In this document: in pieces, positions 1 to 8,827 of the stretch | Numbering within the stretch: position 1 is the first letter of the stretch | Layout: every line of letters starts with the position of its first letter | DNA from: Thalassolituus sp034111725 | GTDB taxonomy: Bacteria; Pseudomonadota; Gammaproteobacteria; Pseudomonadales; Oceanobacteraceae | Direction of reading: 5' to 3' | NCBI RefSeq assembly: GCF_034111725.1 | Contig: NZ_JAWUWR010000081.1 | Coordinates: 62,001 to 126,000, forward strand | DNA length: 64,000 nucleotides | Translations under genes and position numbers: made by a program | Notes under the pieces: model-generated | What the model was told of the DNA's origin: nothing | What the model saw: only the letters and a program-made list of their open reading frames with translations | Databases searched by the model: none

Positions 1-267
1 TACACCGCCCATGGCATTGATCTGTTTAATCGCTAATTTCTCAGCTTGTACAGAACCGGTCTCACTGATGGCCATGGTACCTGTCACTGAGTGCAGGATA
101 CCCACAGTTACCGTGTCGTCGGTAACGGCTAAGCCTGTGGTGTTGGCCATATCAGCATTGGCAAAGTTGGCGTTTGCCAACATCACTGCCGCAGGAATGG
201 CGAGCAAACTTTTAAGTAGGGTACGGCGACGAACACCGCTGGTAGGGTTAAGCGTTTTTGAGCGCAT
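1..267 (-). CDS. urtA: Urea-type ABC transporter substrate-binding protein, N-terminal part
   Basis: The first 89 residues are visible; the rest lies beyond base 1. Residues 13-19 read RRRTLLK and are followed by a hydrophobic stretch ending near ANA, so export looks twin-arginine-like. From about residue 53 the sequence VTVGILHSVTGTMAISE is the start of the mature domain of the UrtA/FmdD urea or short-amide binding family. ATG at 265-267 is preceded on the minus strand by a GAGAGGC ribosome site. It is divergent from a permease-fused sensor kinase, which suggests that the kinase controls urea or amide uptake (inference). UrtA versus an amide-binding FmdD cannot be settled from this fragment. 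Confidence 0.8.
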   Translation of the reverse strand, partial: MRSKTLNPTSGVRRRTLLKSLLAIPAAVMLANANFANADMANTTGLAVTDDTVTVGILHSVTGTMAISETGSVQAEKLAIKQINAMGGV

Positions 268-372
268 GGTGTAGCCTCTCTGACGTTTGTGGGTTCGGAA
301 TGGGAACACCGTTAGAATGCAGAAAGTCAGGAAAGCAAAGAATTCGCTATTCGCACCATACGCATACGTCAT

Positions 373-419
373 TTGACGCATAGTGGTTGGCACGGGAGTT
401 GATTACTGTCTTGACGCAT
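373..419. promoter_or_regulatory. Direct repeats TTGACGCAT between urtA and the kinase gene
   Basis: TTGACGCAT occurs at 373-381 and again at 411-419, 38 bp apart. The first copy overlaps the small inverted repeat CGTCA-TT-TGACG at 368-379. Paired sites in a divergent intergenic region next to a LuxR-type response regulator are candidate binding sites for it; this is inference only. Confidence 0.35.
388..403 (+). promoter_or_regulatory. Sigma-54-like -24/-12 promoter
   Basis: TGGCACG at 388-394, four bases, then TTGAT at 399-403 matches the sigma-54 consensus TGGCACG-N4-TTGCW except for A in place of C in the -12 element. The GG to GA spacing is the required 12. It points toward the kinase gene that starts at 542. 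Sigma-54 use would fit nitrogen control of urea uptake (inference). Confidence 0.45.
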
Positions 420-541
420 GGGCGTGCGATTGATAGAAGTTGTTCTCGCGGGTCAAAACTATAAGGCATTGCAAGGACAGCATTCCAAAAATAACGGCTG
501 TGAAGTATGCGTTACATTTGCAGTCAGGGGCGTGTTCTACA

Positions 542-3500
542 ATGAGCGATCAACAGGTCTTTAAGGCTCGACGAAGTTATAATCGTTGGGTCGCGAATCA
601 GACTCTCGAAGATTTTGCATTACGCTTTACCGCTAAAAGTGCGCGACGCTGGTCGGCAGCTCGGGTATCGAATACGGCGTTAGGTGCCATTTCATTTTTA
701 GCCTTAGAGGCAATCGGAGCTACGGTAACGTTACTGTATGGCTTTGATAATGCGTTTTATGCCTTTATAGCCGTATCTTTAGTTATCTTCTTAACGGCCA
801 TTCCAATCAGCTATTACGCGGCCAAATTCGGCGTTGATATTGATTTACTTAGCCGTGGAGCTGGTTTTGGTTATATCGGCTCGACCATTACATCACTGAT
901 CTACGCATCATTTACCTTCATCTTCTTCGCGCTTGAATCGGCCATCATGGCCTCAGCATTGGACATTCTGTTTGGTCTGCCATTGATGGTTGGCTATTTA
1001 CTCAGTGCCATTATTGTCATTCCTTTGGTAACGCACGGCATTACCTTAATCAGCCGTTTCCAATTGTGGACTCAGCCAATTTGGTTGGTTCTGCAGTTAG
1101 CACCATTTGTATTTATCTTGTGGCATGAATGGTCAGCTACTCTGACGTGGGTGCAATTTACTGGGATCGAACGAGTGACTGAAAGCGCACCAATTGGTAG
1201 CGGTGGCTTTAATTTGGTCTTTTTTGGTGCTGCGTCGGCCGTTATTTTTTCCTTAATCGCGCAAATCGGCGAGCAGGTCGACTTTCTTCGGTTTTTACCT
1301 GAACCCGATAAAAAACATAAGTTACGTTGGTGGACTGCGTTAATGGGCGCAGGGCCAGGTTGGATTGTTGTTGGTTTTATTAAATTACTCGGCGGTTCCT
1401 TTTTAGCCGTGCTGGCGTTGAGTCACGGTTTGAACGTCAGTGATGCCAGTGACCCTACGCAAATATATCGGGTCGCATTTGGTTATTTATTTGATTCGCC
1501 TATGGTTGTGATGGCGGTCACTGGTATTTTTGTGATTCTCTGTCAGGTCAAGATTAACGTAACCAATGCCTATGCTGGCTCTATTGCGTGGTCTAACTTC
1601 TTTTCGCGCTTAACGCACAGTCATCCCGGGCGGGTAGTATGGCTGGTGTTTAACGTCATGATTGCCTTGCTGCTTATGGTGCTGGGTGTCTATGAATCAC
1701 TTGTCCATATCCTTGGTATCTATGCCAATGTTGCCGTGGCTTGGGTTGGAGCACTGGTCGCAGATTTAGTGATTAACAAACCATTGGGGCTGAGTCCGAA
1801 ACACATAGAGTTCAAGCGCGCTTACTTATACGACGTTAATCCAGTTGGTTGTGGCGCTATGATCTTGGCTTCATTACTCGGCATTATTTGCTATGTCGGA
1901 GTTGTAGGCCCGGTGGCACAGGCCATGGCGCCGTACGTTGCCTTGCTAACAGCGTTTGTTACCGCGCCTATTATTGCGTTCGTGACCAAAGGACGCTTCT
2001 ATCTTGCGCGTGAAATTATACCGATTACACCTGTTAATCCGGCCTTGATGTTGGCTGAGTGTGTGGTTTGTGAAAATACCTTTGACCTTGAAGATATTGC
2101 ACAGTGTCCTGCTTATGGCGGCCATATTTGCTCGCTTTGCTGTTCGTTAGAAGCTCGCTGTCATGATCAGTGCAAAGAGAAAGCACGGCTTGGCGATCAG
2201 CTACAATCTTTGCTCGAAACGGTACTGCCGGTCTGGCTAGTACGGCGTATGAATCCGCGGTTAATGCAGTTCAGTGGTTTTCTTAGCATCATTGCTTTTA
2301 CCGTTGCTGTACTTTTCTGGCTGGTGTATCTCCAAGTGCCGGCTGCCGATGCGGCGCAATCTATGGTTGGGACCACACTTGTACAAGTGTATTTTCTGTT
2401 ACTCATTATTATTGGCGTTTTGATTTGGTTATTTGTATTGGCGAATGAAAGTCGACAATTTGCGTTAGATGAGTCCATGCGGCAAACCGAATTACTCACT
2501 CAAGAAATCAGTGCGCATGAAGCTACTGATAGAGCCTTGCAAGATGCAAAAGACTTAGCAGAGGCGGCTAACCGTGCTAAAAGCCGGTATCTGGGGGGGA
2601 TTAGTCATGAATTACGTAGCCCATTGAATTCGATTTTAGGGTATGCACAGTTACTAGAAAAAGACAAAAGTCTTGATACCTCGCAGCTAAGCAAAGTGAA
2701 ACTCGTTCGTCGCAGTGGCGAGCATTTAGCTGATTTAATTGAAGGCTTACTTGATATATCTCGTATAGAAGCAGGGCGATTGGAGATCCGGCGCGAAGAA
2801 GTGGCTATCCGTAGTATGTTGCAAGAACTGGTGGATATGTTTTCGTTACAAGCCGAGAATAAAGGTATCGCTTTCTATTACCGACCATCACCGCACCTGC
2901 CTGCTGTGGTCACGACAGACGAGAAGCATCTACGCCAAATTCTGATTAATTTATTATCCAATGCGGTTAAGTTTACTCATAGCGGATCGGTAACCTTATC
3001 TGTGCGCTATCGCAGCCAAGTCGCCGAATTCTCAGTTGAGGATACGGGGGTCGGGATCGACTCTAAAGAGATGGAGCGTATCTTTCAGCCCTTTGAACGT
3101 ATTCGTAAAGCAGGCCAGCCGCAAATGCCAGGCACCGGCTTAGGTTTAACCATTAGTAAATTATTAACCGATATTATGGGGGGTGAAATTACCTTAAAAA
3201 GTGATCCGGGGCAGGGAAGTCGCTTTAAGTTGTCTCTCATGCTGTCGAGTGTCTCTATGCCATTGCAGCGTACGACACAGGTGAGAGAGATAGATTCTTA
3301 TCATGGCCCACAGCGCACGGTCATGGTTGTTGACGATGACGCGTCGCATCGGGGGTTAATTAGCGAAATTTTATCTCCGCTCGGCTTTATAGTGCTTGAA
3401 GCAACGAACGCCTTAGCCTGTTTAGAGGCTATTGATACTGTGCCGGTCGATCTATTCTTCCTCGATATTTCTATGCCCGAGATGACGGGCTGGGAACTGG

Positions 3501-3955
3501 TCAAAGAATTACGCCACAGAAATATTATCGCACCCGTGATTATGGCGTCTGCCGATGCAGAGGAAAGTCACGAGCATAATCAGAGACAAAATGGCACTGA
3601 TAATGTCGAGCGTTTAAATGACGATTATTTAATTAAACCGATTCGTGATCAGGTATTACTCGATAAACTGGCTGCAGCGTTAGCCTTACAGTGGATTTAT
3701 AAAGACGATGTTCCTCTTAACCAAGTGAAGACTGCAGACGCCGAGTTGATTGATATCAGCCATGCCGATGCACGCGAATTAATCGCGATGGCAGAATTGG
3801 GTTATGTTGATGGCGTGGAGAAAATTTTAGTGCGTATTGAAAGCTCAGGAGAGCACCCGTTTTTTGTCCAGCAGATGAAACGCTACCTTGCGTCGTATCA
3901 GTTTGCGACGATTATTTCTACCAATCAAAAGGTGTTGTCCCGTGATCAGGCCTGA
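542..3955 (+). CDS. NCS1-permease-fused hybrid sensor histidine kinase
   Basis: A 1137-residue membrane kinase. Residues about 1-500 form a complete multi-helix nucleobase:cation symporter-1 (NCS1) type permease. Then comes a cysteine cluster (C507, C510, C522, C530, C533, C534, C540, C544), two more membrane helices (about 575-640), a coiled linker, a HisKA domain with ISHELRSPLN (H689), an ATPase domain with DTGVGI and GTGLGL, and a receiver domain with phospho-acceptor D975 in FLDISMP. The first ATG that fits the permease is at 542; an in-frame upstream extension from 440 looks spurious. The layout resembles CbrA, where a transporter module is fused to a kinase, but with an NCS1 rather than an SSS module. 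It overlaps its response regulator by 14 bases. The ligand is unknown; urea, an amide or a nucleobase is plausible from urtA next door. Confidence 0.88.
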   Translation: MSDQQVFKARRSYNRWVANQTLEDFALRFTAKSARRWSAARVSNTALGAISFLALEAIGATVTLLYGFDNAFYAFIAVSLVIFLTAIPISYYAAKFGVDIDLLSRGAGFGYIGSTITSLIYASFTFIFFALESAIMASALDILFGLPLMVGYLLSAIIVIPLVTHGITLISRFQLWTQPIWLVLQLAPFVFILWHEWSATLTWVQFTGIERVTESAPIGSGGFNLVFFGAASAVIFSLIAQIGEQVDFLRFLPEPDKKHKLRWWTALMGAGPGWIVVGFIKLLGGSFLAVLALSHGLNVSDASDPTQIYRVAFGYLFDSPMVVMAVTGIFVILCQVKINVTNAYAGSIAWSNFFSRLTHSHPGRVVWLVFNVMIALLLMVLGVYESLVHILGIYANVAVAWVGALVADLVINKPLGLSPKHIEFKRAYLYDVNPVGCGAMILASLLGIICYVGVVGPVAQAMAPYVALLTAFVTAPIIAFVTKGRFYLAREIIPITPVNPALMLAECVVCENTFDLEDIAQCPAYGGHICSLCCSLEARCHDQCKEKARLGDQLQSLLETVLPVWLVRRMNPRLMQFSGFLSIIAFTVAVLFWLVYLQVPAADAAQSMVGTTLVQVYFLLLIIIGVLIWLFVLANESRQFALDESMRQTELLTQEISAHEATDRALQDAKDLAEAANRAKSRYLGGISHELRSPLNSILGYAQLLEKDKSLDTSQLSKVKLVRRSGEHLADLIEGLLDISRIEAGRLEIRREEVAIRSMLQELVDMFSLQAENKGIAFYYRPSPHLPAVVTTDEKHLRQILINLLSNAVKFTHSGSVTLSVRYRSQVAEFSVEDTGVGIDSKEMERIFQPFERIRKAGQPQMPGTGLGLTISKLLTDIMGGEITLKSDPGQGSRFKLSLMLSSVSMPLQRTTQVREIDSYHGPQRTVMVVDDDASHRGLISEILSPLGFIVLEATNALACLEAIDTVPVDLFFLDISMPEMTGWELVKELRHRNIIAPVIMASADAEESHEHNQRQNGTDNVERLNDDYLIKPIRDQVLLDKLAAALALQWIYKDDVPLNQVKTADAELIDISHADARELIAMAELGYVDGVEKILVRIESSGEHPFFVQQMKRYLASYQFATIISTNQKVLSRDQA

Positions 3956-4850
3956 ATCTAAAGGAATCGTGCTGGTTGCGGATGATGCAGCAGAATCTCT
4001 CGCTATGATGAACGAAGCGCTGACGTCTGCGGGATACACCGTATTACTCGCGATGGATGGTACTCAAGCGCTGAGTATTACCGAACGTATGATTCCAGAC
4101 TTGATTTTGTTGGATGCCATTATGCCAACGATGGATGGCTTTACTGCCTGTGAAACGTTAAAAAAGCGCAATGAACTGCACGATATTCCTGTAATTTTTA
4201 TGACAGGCTTGAGCGATAGCGAACATGTCTTGCGTGGCTTAGAAGTAGGTGGTGTTGACTATATTACTAAGCCCGTGAACATTGATGAGCTGTTAGCTCG
4301 CGTGCATGTGCATTTGAGTAATGCTCGTAAAACACGCAGTGCACGTAGCGCTTTGGATGAAATGGGGCAACCAGCCTTTGCTTGTAATATTCACGGGGAA
4401 ATGCTCTGGAGTACGGTAAAAACCCGAGAGTTATTACAAACGCTCGGGAGCTCAGAGAGTGAACTAGAAACGTTAATTTGCAGTGATATAGCACCTTGGT
4501 TAGCAAGAGCACCAGAGCGCAATAGTCATAGTAGACTACAGTTAGGTACACATTCTTTGCAGGTGCGCTATTTAGGCCGGCCATCGCCGGTTGAATATTT
4601 ATTACGATTAATTAACGACGATGACAATGTGCTGCAAGCTGAATTGCGCCAGAAGTTTTTATTAACTGAACGCGAAGCCGAAGTGTTGATGTGGTTGTCT
4701 CGCGGCAAAACCAATCGTGATATTGCCCAAATATTAGCCATGAGCCCGCGTACGGTGAATAAGCATTTAGAGCAAATATTTCCTAAACTTGGCGTAGAAA
4801 ACCGTGCCAGTGCAACCGCTGTGAGTTTAGGCTTTTTAAATTCGTTATAA
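3942..4850 (+). CDS. LuxR-family response regulator
   Basis: 302 residues if translation starts at GTG 3942, which has AAAAGG about nine bases upstream and overlaps the kinase stop. The receiver domain spans residues about 8-125, with the acidic pair D14/D15, phospho-acceptor D58 in LLDAIMP and K near 106. A linker of about 110 residues follows, then a C-terminal LuxR/NarL helix-turn-helix (LTEREAEVLMWLSRGKTNRDI). Translational coupling marks it as the partner of the NCS1-fused kinase. Its targets probably include the divergent urtA operon (inference). An ATG at 3888 in the same frame would add a tail that does not fit receiver domains. Confidence 0.88.
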   Translation: MIRPESKGIVLVADDAAESLAMMNEALTSAGYTVLLAMDGTQALSITERMIPDLILLDAIMPTMDGFTACETLKKRNELHDIPVIFMTGLSDSEHVLRGLEVGGVDYITKPVNIDELLARVHVHLSNARKTRSARSALDEMGQPAFACNIHGEMLWSTVKTRELLQTLGSSESELETLICSDIAPWLARAPERNSHSRLQLGTHSLQVRYLGRPSPVEYLLRLINDDDNVLQAELRQKFLLTEREAEVLMWLSRGKTNRDIAQILAMSPRTVNKHLEQIFPKLGVENRASATAVSLGFLNSL

Positions 4851-4865
4851 AATATGATTGATTGG

Positions 4866-5447
4866 CTACCAGGCTTCAATATCGGCAATTATAAAGTCGG
4901 CAATAGTTGTCATTGCCTCTATGCCCTGATCACGGCGAGTATTGAGTAATAAGCGGGTTTGTGCGGCAATAAACTGGGCCGCTGCCTCAGGCTCAAATCG
5001 ACGGTTGAACTCATTTGCCGCCTGGGCTTCTATAATGCGCTGCAATAATAGAGTTTGTTGCTTTTCTATGGCGGTATGCAAATTCTGGCGTGCAGTATCA
5101 GACATTGGCGTTTTCGCTTGAAGGCTGTTGAACATTAAGCAACCGTTGTTGGCATTAGTTCGTTGTAATTGATCGCGGAACTTCTGACAAAAGGCAGTCA
5201 AAGCAGCTTTGCCTTTATGTTCCTTTAGCGGCATTTGCATAAATTCAAATACCACCGCGATATAGCGCTGCAGCGACAATTCAAATAAGGCTTGTTTGTT
5301 GCCAAAGGTCTCATAAAGGCTGTAGCGATTGACACCCAAGTGCTTCACCAATTGTTCCATCGACAGGCGTTCAAACCCCTGCTGCCAAAACAACATCATT
5401 GCTTGTTGTAATACCTGTTCAGGATCAAAACTGCGCGTTCGCGCCAT
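4866..5447 (-). CDS. TetR/AcrR-family regulator
   Basis: 193 residues. The N-terminal helix-turn-helix at about 10-57 contains the typical LSMEQLVKHLGVNRYSLYETFGNK block, followed by an all-helical ligand-binding domain. It is divergent from two glutathione transferases and a flavin reductase, so it is the likely repressor of that cluster. A perfect 16-bp palindrome in the shared promoter region (5527-5542) is its probable operator. The inducer may be an electrophile or quinone (inference from the target genes). Confidence 0.88.
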   Translation of the reverse strand: MARTRSFDPEQVLQQAMMLFWQQGFERLSMEQLVKHLGVNRYSLYETFGNKQALFELSLQRYIAVVFEFMQMPLKEHKGKAALTAFCQKFRDQLQRTNANNGCLMFNSLQAKTPMSDTARQNLHTAIEKQQTLLLQRIIEAQAANEFNRRFEPEAAAQFIAAQTRLLLNTRRDQGIEAMTTIADFIIADIEAW

Positions 5448-5526
5448 AGCAACTGCCTCAAGTGATTATTTTGAAGGTGGGCATAAGTTCTCTTGACCTG
5501 TCCCATCGCTCTCGGCTAGTGTAATA

Positions 5527-5542
5527 CAGAATGAGCATTCTG
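5527..5542. promoter_or_regulatory. Palindromic operator, probably TetR-type
   Basis: CAGAATG-AG-CATTCTG is a perfect inverted repeat with 7-bp arms. It lies just downstream of a possible promoter for the GST genes (TTGACC at 5493-5498, 18 bp, TAGTGT at 5517-5522), so a bound protein would cover the expected transcription start. Size and symmetry suit a TetR dimer. Confidence 0.55.
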
Positions 5543-5645
5543 ATAAGGTCTGCATCGAAATTATTGCATCGATATATAACCGCCAAAAGGGTATCTATCC
5601 GTTGTGTATCAACCCGCGCTCGTTAGGGCATGTAGAGGAAGTTCT

Positions 5646-6257
5646 ATGAAACTGTATGACAACAATCAAGCGCCAAACCCTCGTCGCGTTCGCATGGCTC
5701 TGGCAGAAAAGGGCATTACGGATGTAGAGCTTGTGCAGATTGAATTGGGTGTCGGAGGCAATCTTACCCCAGAATTTTGTGCAAAAAATCCGTTTGGGAA
5801 GGTACCTGTATTGGAGCTTGATGATGGCTTTTGTCTAGCAGAAACCGGTGCTATCTGTCGCTATCTCGACGAGCGCTTTGAGGGACTAAGTTTATACGGA
5901 AAGACAGTGGAAGAGCGTGCCATTATTGATATGTGGGATCACCGCATGGAATTAGGCTTAGTTATTAGCGTCGCAATGGGCTTTCAGCACCTCAGTGGTT
6001 TTTTCAAAGACCGTATGACGCCGGTAGAAGCTTGGGGCAAGGAATGTATTGGTAACGTATTAAAAATCCTACCGATTTTAGAAAAACAACTGGCTGAGAA
6101 TACTTGGGTTGCCGGAAGCGAATTCTCTATCGCCGATATTACAGCGATTTGTGCGATTGATTTTGCGCGCGTTATTAAAATACGCATCGGCGATGAATAT
6201 CCTTCGATTCAACGTTGGCAAGCGGCTATGAAAGAGCGACCATCGTATACGGCATAA
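5646..6257 (+). CDS. Glutathione S-transferase family protein
   Basis: 203 residues from ATG 5646, which has GAGGAAG six bases upstream. The thioredoxin-like N-terminal domain begins MKLYDNNQAPNPRRVRMAL and has the cis-proline GKVPVLEL and the glutathione-contacting AETGAICRYL; a helical C-terminal domain follows (about 90-203). First gene of a three-gene cluster (gaps 52 and 45 bp) opposite a TetR regulator. It probably conjugates or reduces electrophiles in the cytoplasm. The substrate is not predictable from sequence. Confidence 0.9.
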   Translation: MKLYDNNQAPNPRRVRMALAEKGITDVELVQIELGVGGNLTPEFCAKNPFGKVPVLELDDGFCLAETGAICRYLDERFEGLSLYGKTVEERAIIDMWDHRMELGLVISVAMGFQHLSGFFKDRMTPVEAWGKECIGNVLKILPILEKQLAENTWVAGSEFSIADITAICAIDFARVIKIRIGDEYPSIQRWQAAMKERPSYTA

Positions 6258-6309
6258 AATGTAGCGATTATTAGCTGCACTGCGGCAGTCGAAATATGAG
6301 GAAATATTA

Positions 6310-6981
6310 ATGTTAGAACTATACAGTGCAGCAACGCCGAATGGCTGGAAAACAACTGTGTTACTAGAAGAACTGCAACTTCCTTATACGTTGACGCCAA
6401 TTAATTTGGCCAATAATACACAGAAGGAAGAATGGTTTTTAAAGATCAATCCGAATGGTCGAATTCCTGCGTTAATTGATCATGATGCCGACGATTTTGC
6501 GGTGTTTGAATCGGGCGCTATTATGATTTACTTGGCAGAAAAGGCCGGTAAATTATTTGGCAATAACGCCAAGGAAAAATCCCAGGTTATACAGTGGTTA
6601 ATGTTCCAAATGGGCGGAGTTGGCCCCATGATGGGACAAGCTAACGTCTTCTTTCGCTATTTCCCCGAGAAAATTCAACCGGCTATTGATCGCTACCAAA
6701 ACGAAGGTCGACGATTGTTGGCTGTATTGGATTCAGCATTAGCAGGGCGTGACTATTTAGTTGGCGAAAATCGTGGAGAATACAGCGTTGCCGATATCGC
6801 TAACTGGTGTTGGGCGCACACTTACGAGTGGTCGGGTATTGATATCACAGGCCTCGACAACTTGCAGGCGTGGATTCAACGAATTCGCGAGCGTCCTGCG
6901 GTGCAAGCCGGTATTCGCTTGCCTGCTCGCGGCGATAAGGATACGGTTACGCAAACGGGGCAGGCGATTATTCAAAAATAG
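6310..6981 (+). CDS. YfcG/Ure2-like glutathione S-transferase
   Basis: 223 residues. The start LELYSAATPNGWKTTVLLEEL and the motif NPNGRIPALID are typical of the YfcG/YghU (Nu-class) family, whose members act as glutathione-dependent disulphide reductases or peroxidases. The active-site region carries the Thr/Asn of ATPNG rather than Tyr or Cys. The C-terminal helical domain ends with an Arg-rich ERPAVQAG segment, as in the family. Cotranscribed with the upstream GST and the downstream flavin reductase. Confidence 0.88.
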   Translation: MLELYSAATPNGWKTTVLLEELQLPYTLTPINLANNTQKEEWFLKINPNGRIPALIDHDADDFAVFESGAIMIYLAEKAGKLFGNNAKEKSQVIQWLMFQMGGVGPMMGQANVFFRYFPEKIQPAIDRYQNEGRRLLAVLDSALAGRDYLVGENRGEYSVADIANWCWAHTYEWSGIDITGLDNLQAWIQRIRERPAVQAGIRLPARGDKDTVTQTGQAIIQK

Positions 6982-7026
6982 CTTGATGATCGGCCCATTG
7001 ATTTTTCAAGTACGGTAGGAATATTT

Positions 7027-7605
7027 ATGTCTCAAATCGCCATTGTTAGCGCCAGTCACCGCGCTGACTCCCAAAGCTTGCGTATTGCTCATCATTTGAA
7101 TGATGAGCACCTAAATGGCGAAGCCAGTATCGTCGATCTCAATGAAGCGGACTTACCACTATGGGATGGCACTGCAGCGACGGCGACGGTCGTCGCTGTA
7201 CAAAATACTCTACAACAAGCCGATGGCTTTATTTTTGTTATTCCTGAGTGGCATGGCATGGCGCCTGCTGGCTTAAAAAATCTTTTGCTATGGTGCAATG
7301 CCAGTCACCTAGCACATAAGCCGACCTTACTCGTTGGTGTCTCGGCTTCGAGTGGCGGTGCGTTTGTGATCGCTGAAATGCGCGGTAGTGGCTATAAAAA
7401 CTCTAGGCTTCTTTATACTCCAGAGCATTTATTACTGCGCAACGTCGGGACATTATGGACGGGCGAAAACTCTAAATCCGATACGTATTTACATGAGCGT
7501 GCGGCGTTTGCCATCGATCAATTACAAACCTATATAACGGCACTTGCACCGCAGCGCGAATATTTATGTTCGCGCTTTAAAGATTACGGTAATGGTATGT
7601 CGTAA
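7027..7605 (+). CDS. NADPH-dependent FMN reductase-family protein
   Basis: 192 residues with a flavodoxin-like fold: an N-terminal phosphate-binding loop (IVSASHRADSQSLRIA) and the conserved PEWHGMAPAGLKNLL segment that contacts FMN in the FMN_red family (ChrR/AzoR-like quinone or azo reductases). RBS GTAGGA is upstream of ATG 7027. Last gene of the TetR-controlled cluster, ahead of a strong terminator. Quinone reduction beside two GSTs suggests an electrophile or quinone detoxification unit (inference). Confidence 0.85.
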   Translation: MSQIAIVSASHRADSQSLRIAHHLNDEHLNGEASIVDLNEADLPLWDGTAATATVVAVQNTLQQADGFIFVIPEWHGMAPAGLKNLLLWCNASHLAHKPTLLVGVSASSGGAFVIAEMRGSGYKNSRLLYTPEHLLLRNVGTLWTGENSKSDTYLHERAAFAIDQLQTYITALAPQREYLCSRFKDYGNGMS

Positions 7606-7619
7606 GATTTCGTTGAAAT

Positions 7620-7645
7620 AAAAAGCCCCGACAGTCGGGGCTTTT
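7620..7645. terminator. Bidirectional rho-independent terminator
   Basis: Stem GCCCCGA/TCGGGGC with loop CAG, flanked by A5 and T5, lies between the convergent flavin reductase gene and the AraC-type regulator and can serve both. Confidence 0.9.
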
Positions 7646-7674
7646 TATTGTCTGTTAGTTGAAATTTACAAATT

Positions 7675-8628
7675 TCAACTGTGTTTCACACGCTTAATCG
7701 TTTCGGATGGATTCTCGCCAAACAGTTGCTTGTAGTCTTTTGCAAATTGTCCGGGGTGCCAAAACCCCCAGTTCGCTGCGACAACAGCCACTGAGCTGTC
7801 TGACAATGGGTCGCTCAGATTACGTCGAACACGGTTTAATCGCGCTGTGCGTAAAAAGCGTAATGGGCTCATGCCTAATATGGTTTCGAAACTATATTGC
7901 AGTGTGCGACGGCTAACGTGAGCTAATTCGCATAATTCGGTCATAGTGACGGGTGCATCTGCATGGGTTGCTAAATATTCTTTAACGCAATCAACGACGG
8001 CTTTTCTATGTGCGTAACTAGGTGCTGGCGAGGAGGCGGGCGTCTCTTCTTGCAAAAGGCGTAGCAGCCCCATCGTGACAACATCTTGCTGCATTTGGTT
8101 ATTCAATCCATCGGCGTTGTGGTTTAACACTCGTTCCAATAAATAACGTACATCATCTAACGTTTTTTGTTGCACGGTTAGGCGCGGATACTCGTTGAGA
8201 GATAAACCTTTAAGAGCTAGGCCTTGAATCTCGGCAGCTTGTAATAGCACATCCTGTTTCACCACGATGCCGTAGATATCATATTTTTCTGGCGTCATTA
8301 ATTCAAAGTCGCAGCTGCCAGGACGGCACATGAGTTGATCATTGCCAATCACTAAGCCGTTAATACGACTATCCGATGGCCGTGCGGGAATCCCCAGCCA
8401 GATAGAGTCTGCCCAGACATTACACTGCTGACGTAAAGAGCGATTGGTATGCTCTTTAAATACCTGCAAACCCTCTAACGTTACTTCATCAATACGACCA
8501 TAAAAGCTGCCATCACTTAATTGATCGTATTCTTGCTGCCAATTTGTCAGGTTGTGGGCATGTTCGTCTGCGTCCCTTGCTTCACTGATGCACTTCTCCG
8601 GTGCGCTCAGATGTGGTTCGTGCTGCAT
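7675..8628 (-). CDS. eutR: AraC-family regulator, probably of ethanolamine genes
   Basis: 317 residues. The C-terminal about 110 residues hold two AraC helix-turn-helix motifs (VTMTELCELAHVSRRTLQYSF and WGFWHPGQFAKDYKQLFGENPSETIKR); the N-terminal about 200 residues are a sensing domain of the EutR/FeaR kind. It is divergent from eutB with a 199-bp gap, the usual place for the AraC-type activator EutR, which in other proteobacteria responds to ethanolamine plus adenosylcobalamin. The symbol rests on context plus domain layout. Confidence 0.8.
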   Translation of the reverse strand: MQHEPHLSAPEKCISEARDADEHAHNLTNWQQEYDQLSDGSFYGRIDEVTLEGLQVFKEHTNRSLRQQCNVWADSIWLGIPARPSDSRINGLVIGNDQLMCRPGSCDFELMTPEKYDIYGIVVKQDVLLQAAEIQGLALKGLSLNEYPRLTVQQKTLDDVRYLLERVLNHNADGLNNQMQQDVVTMGLLRLLQEETPASSPAPSYAHRKAVVDCVKEYLATHADAPVTMTELCELAHVSRRTLQYSFETILGMSPLRFLRTARLNRVRRNLSDPLSDSSVAVVAANWGFWHPGQFAKDYKQLFGENPSETIKRVKHS

Positions 8629-8827
8629 GGGTGAGCGTTATTGCCTCTATTTAATGACTTCGCAATAAGTTTACGGCCTTTGATATTCGCTAACCACCTG
8701 ATTTTCCAGCGAAAACAAAGGTTTGCCAAAATTTGATAGTCGGTCGGAATATATATCGCATCTTCCACATTATAGAAAAGTGGACTCTGTAAAAGAGTAC
8801 AGCAAGTTTCGTTCCTGAGGTGAACAC

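Noticed and set aside
11..274. 87-codon open frame on the plus strand
   Set aside because: It mirrors the urtA start; the minus-strand frame has the export signal and family sequence.
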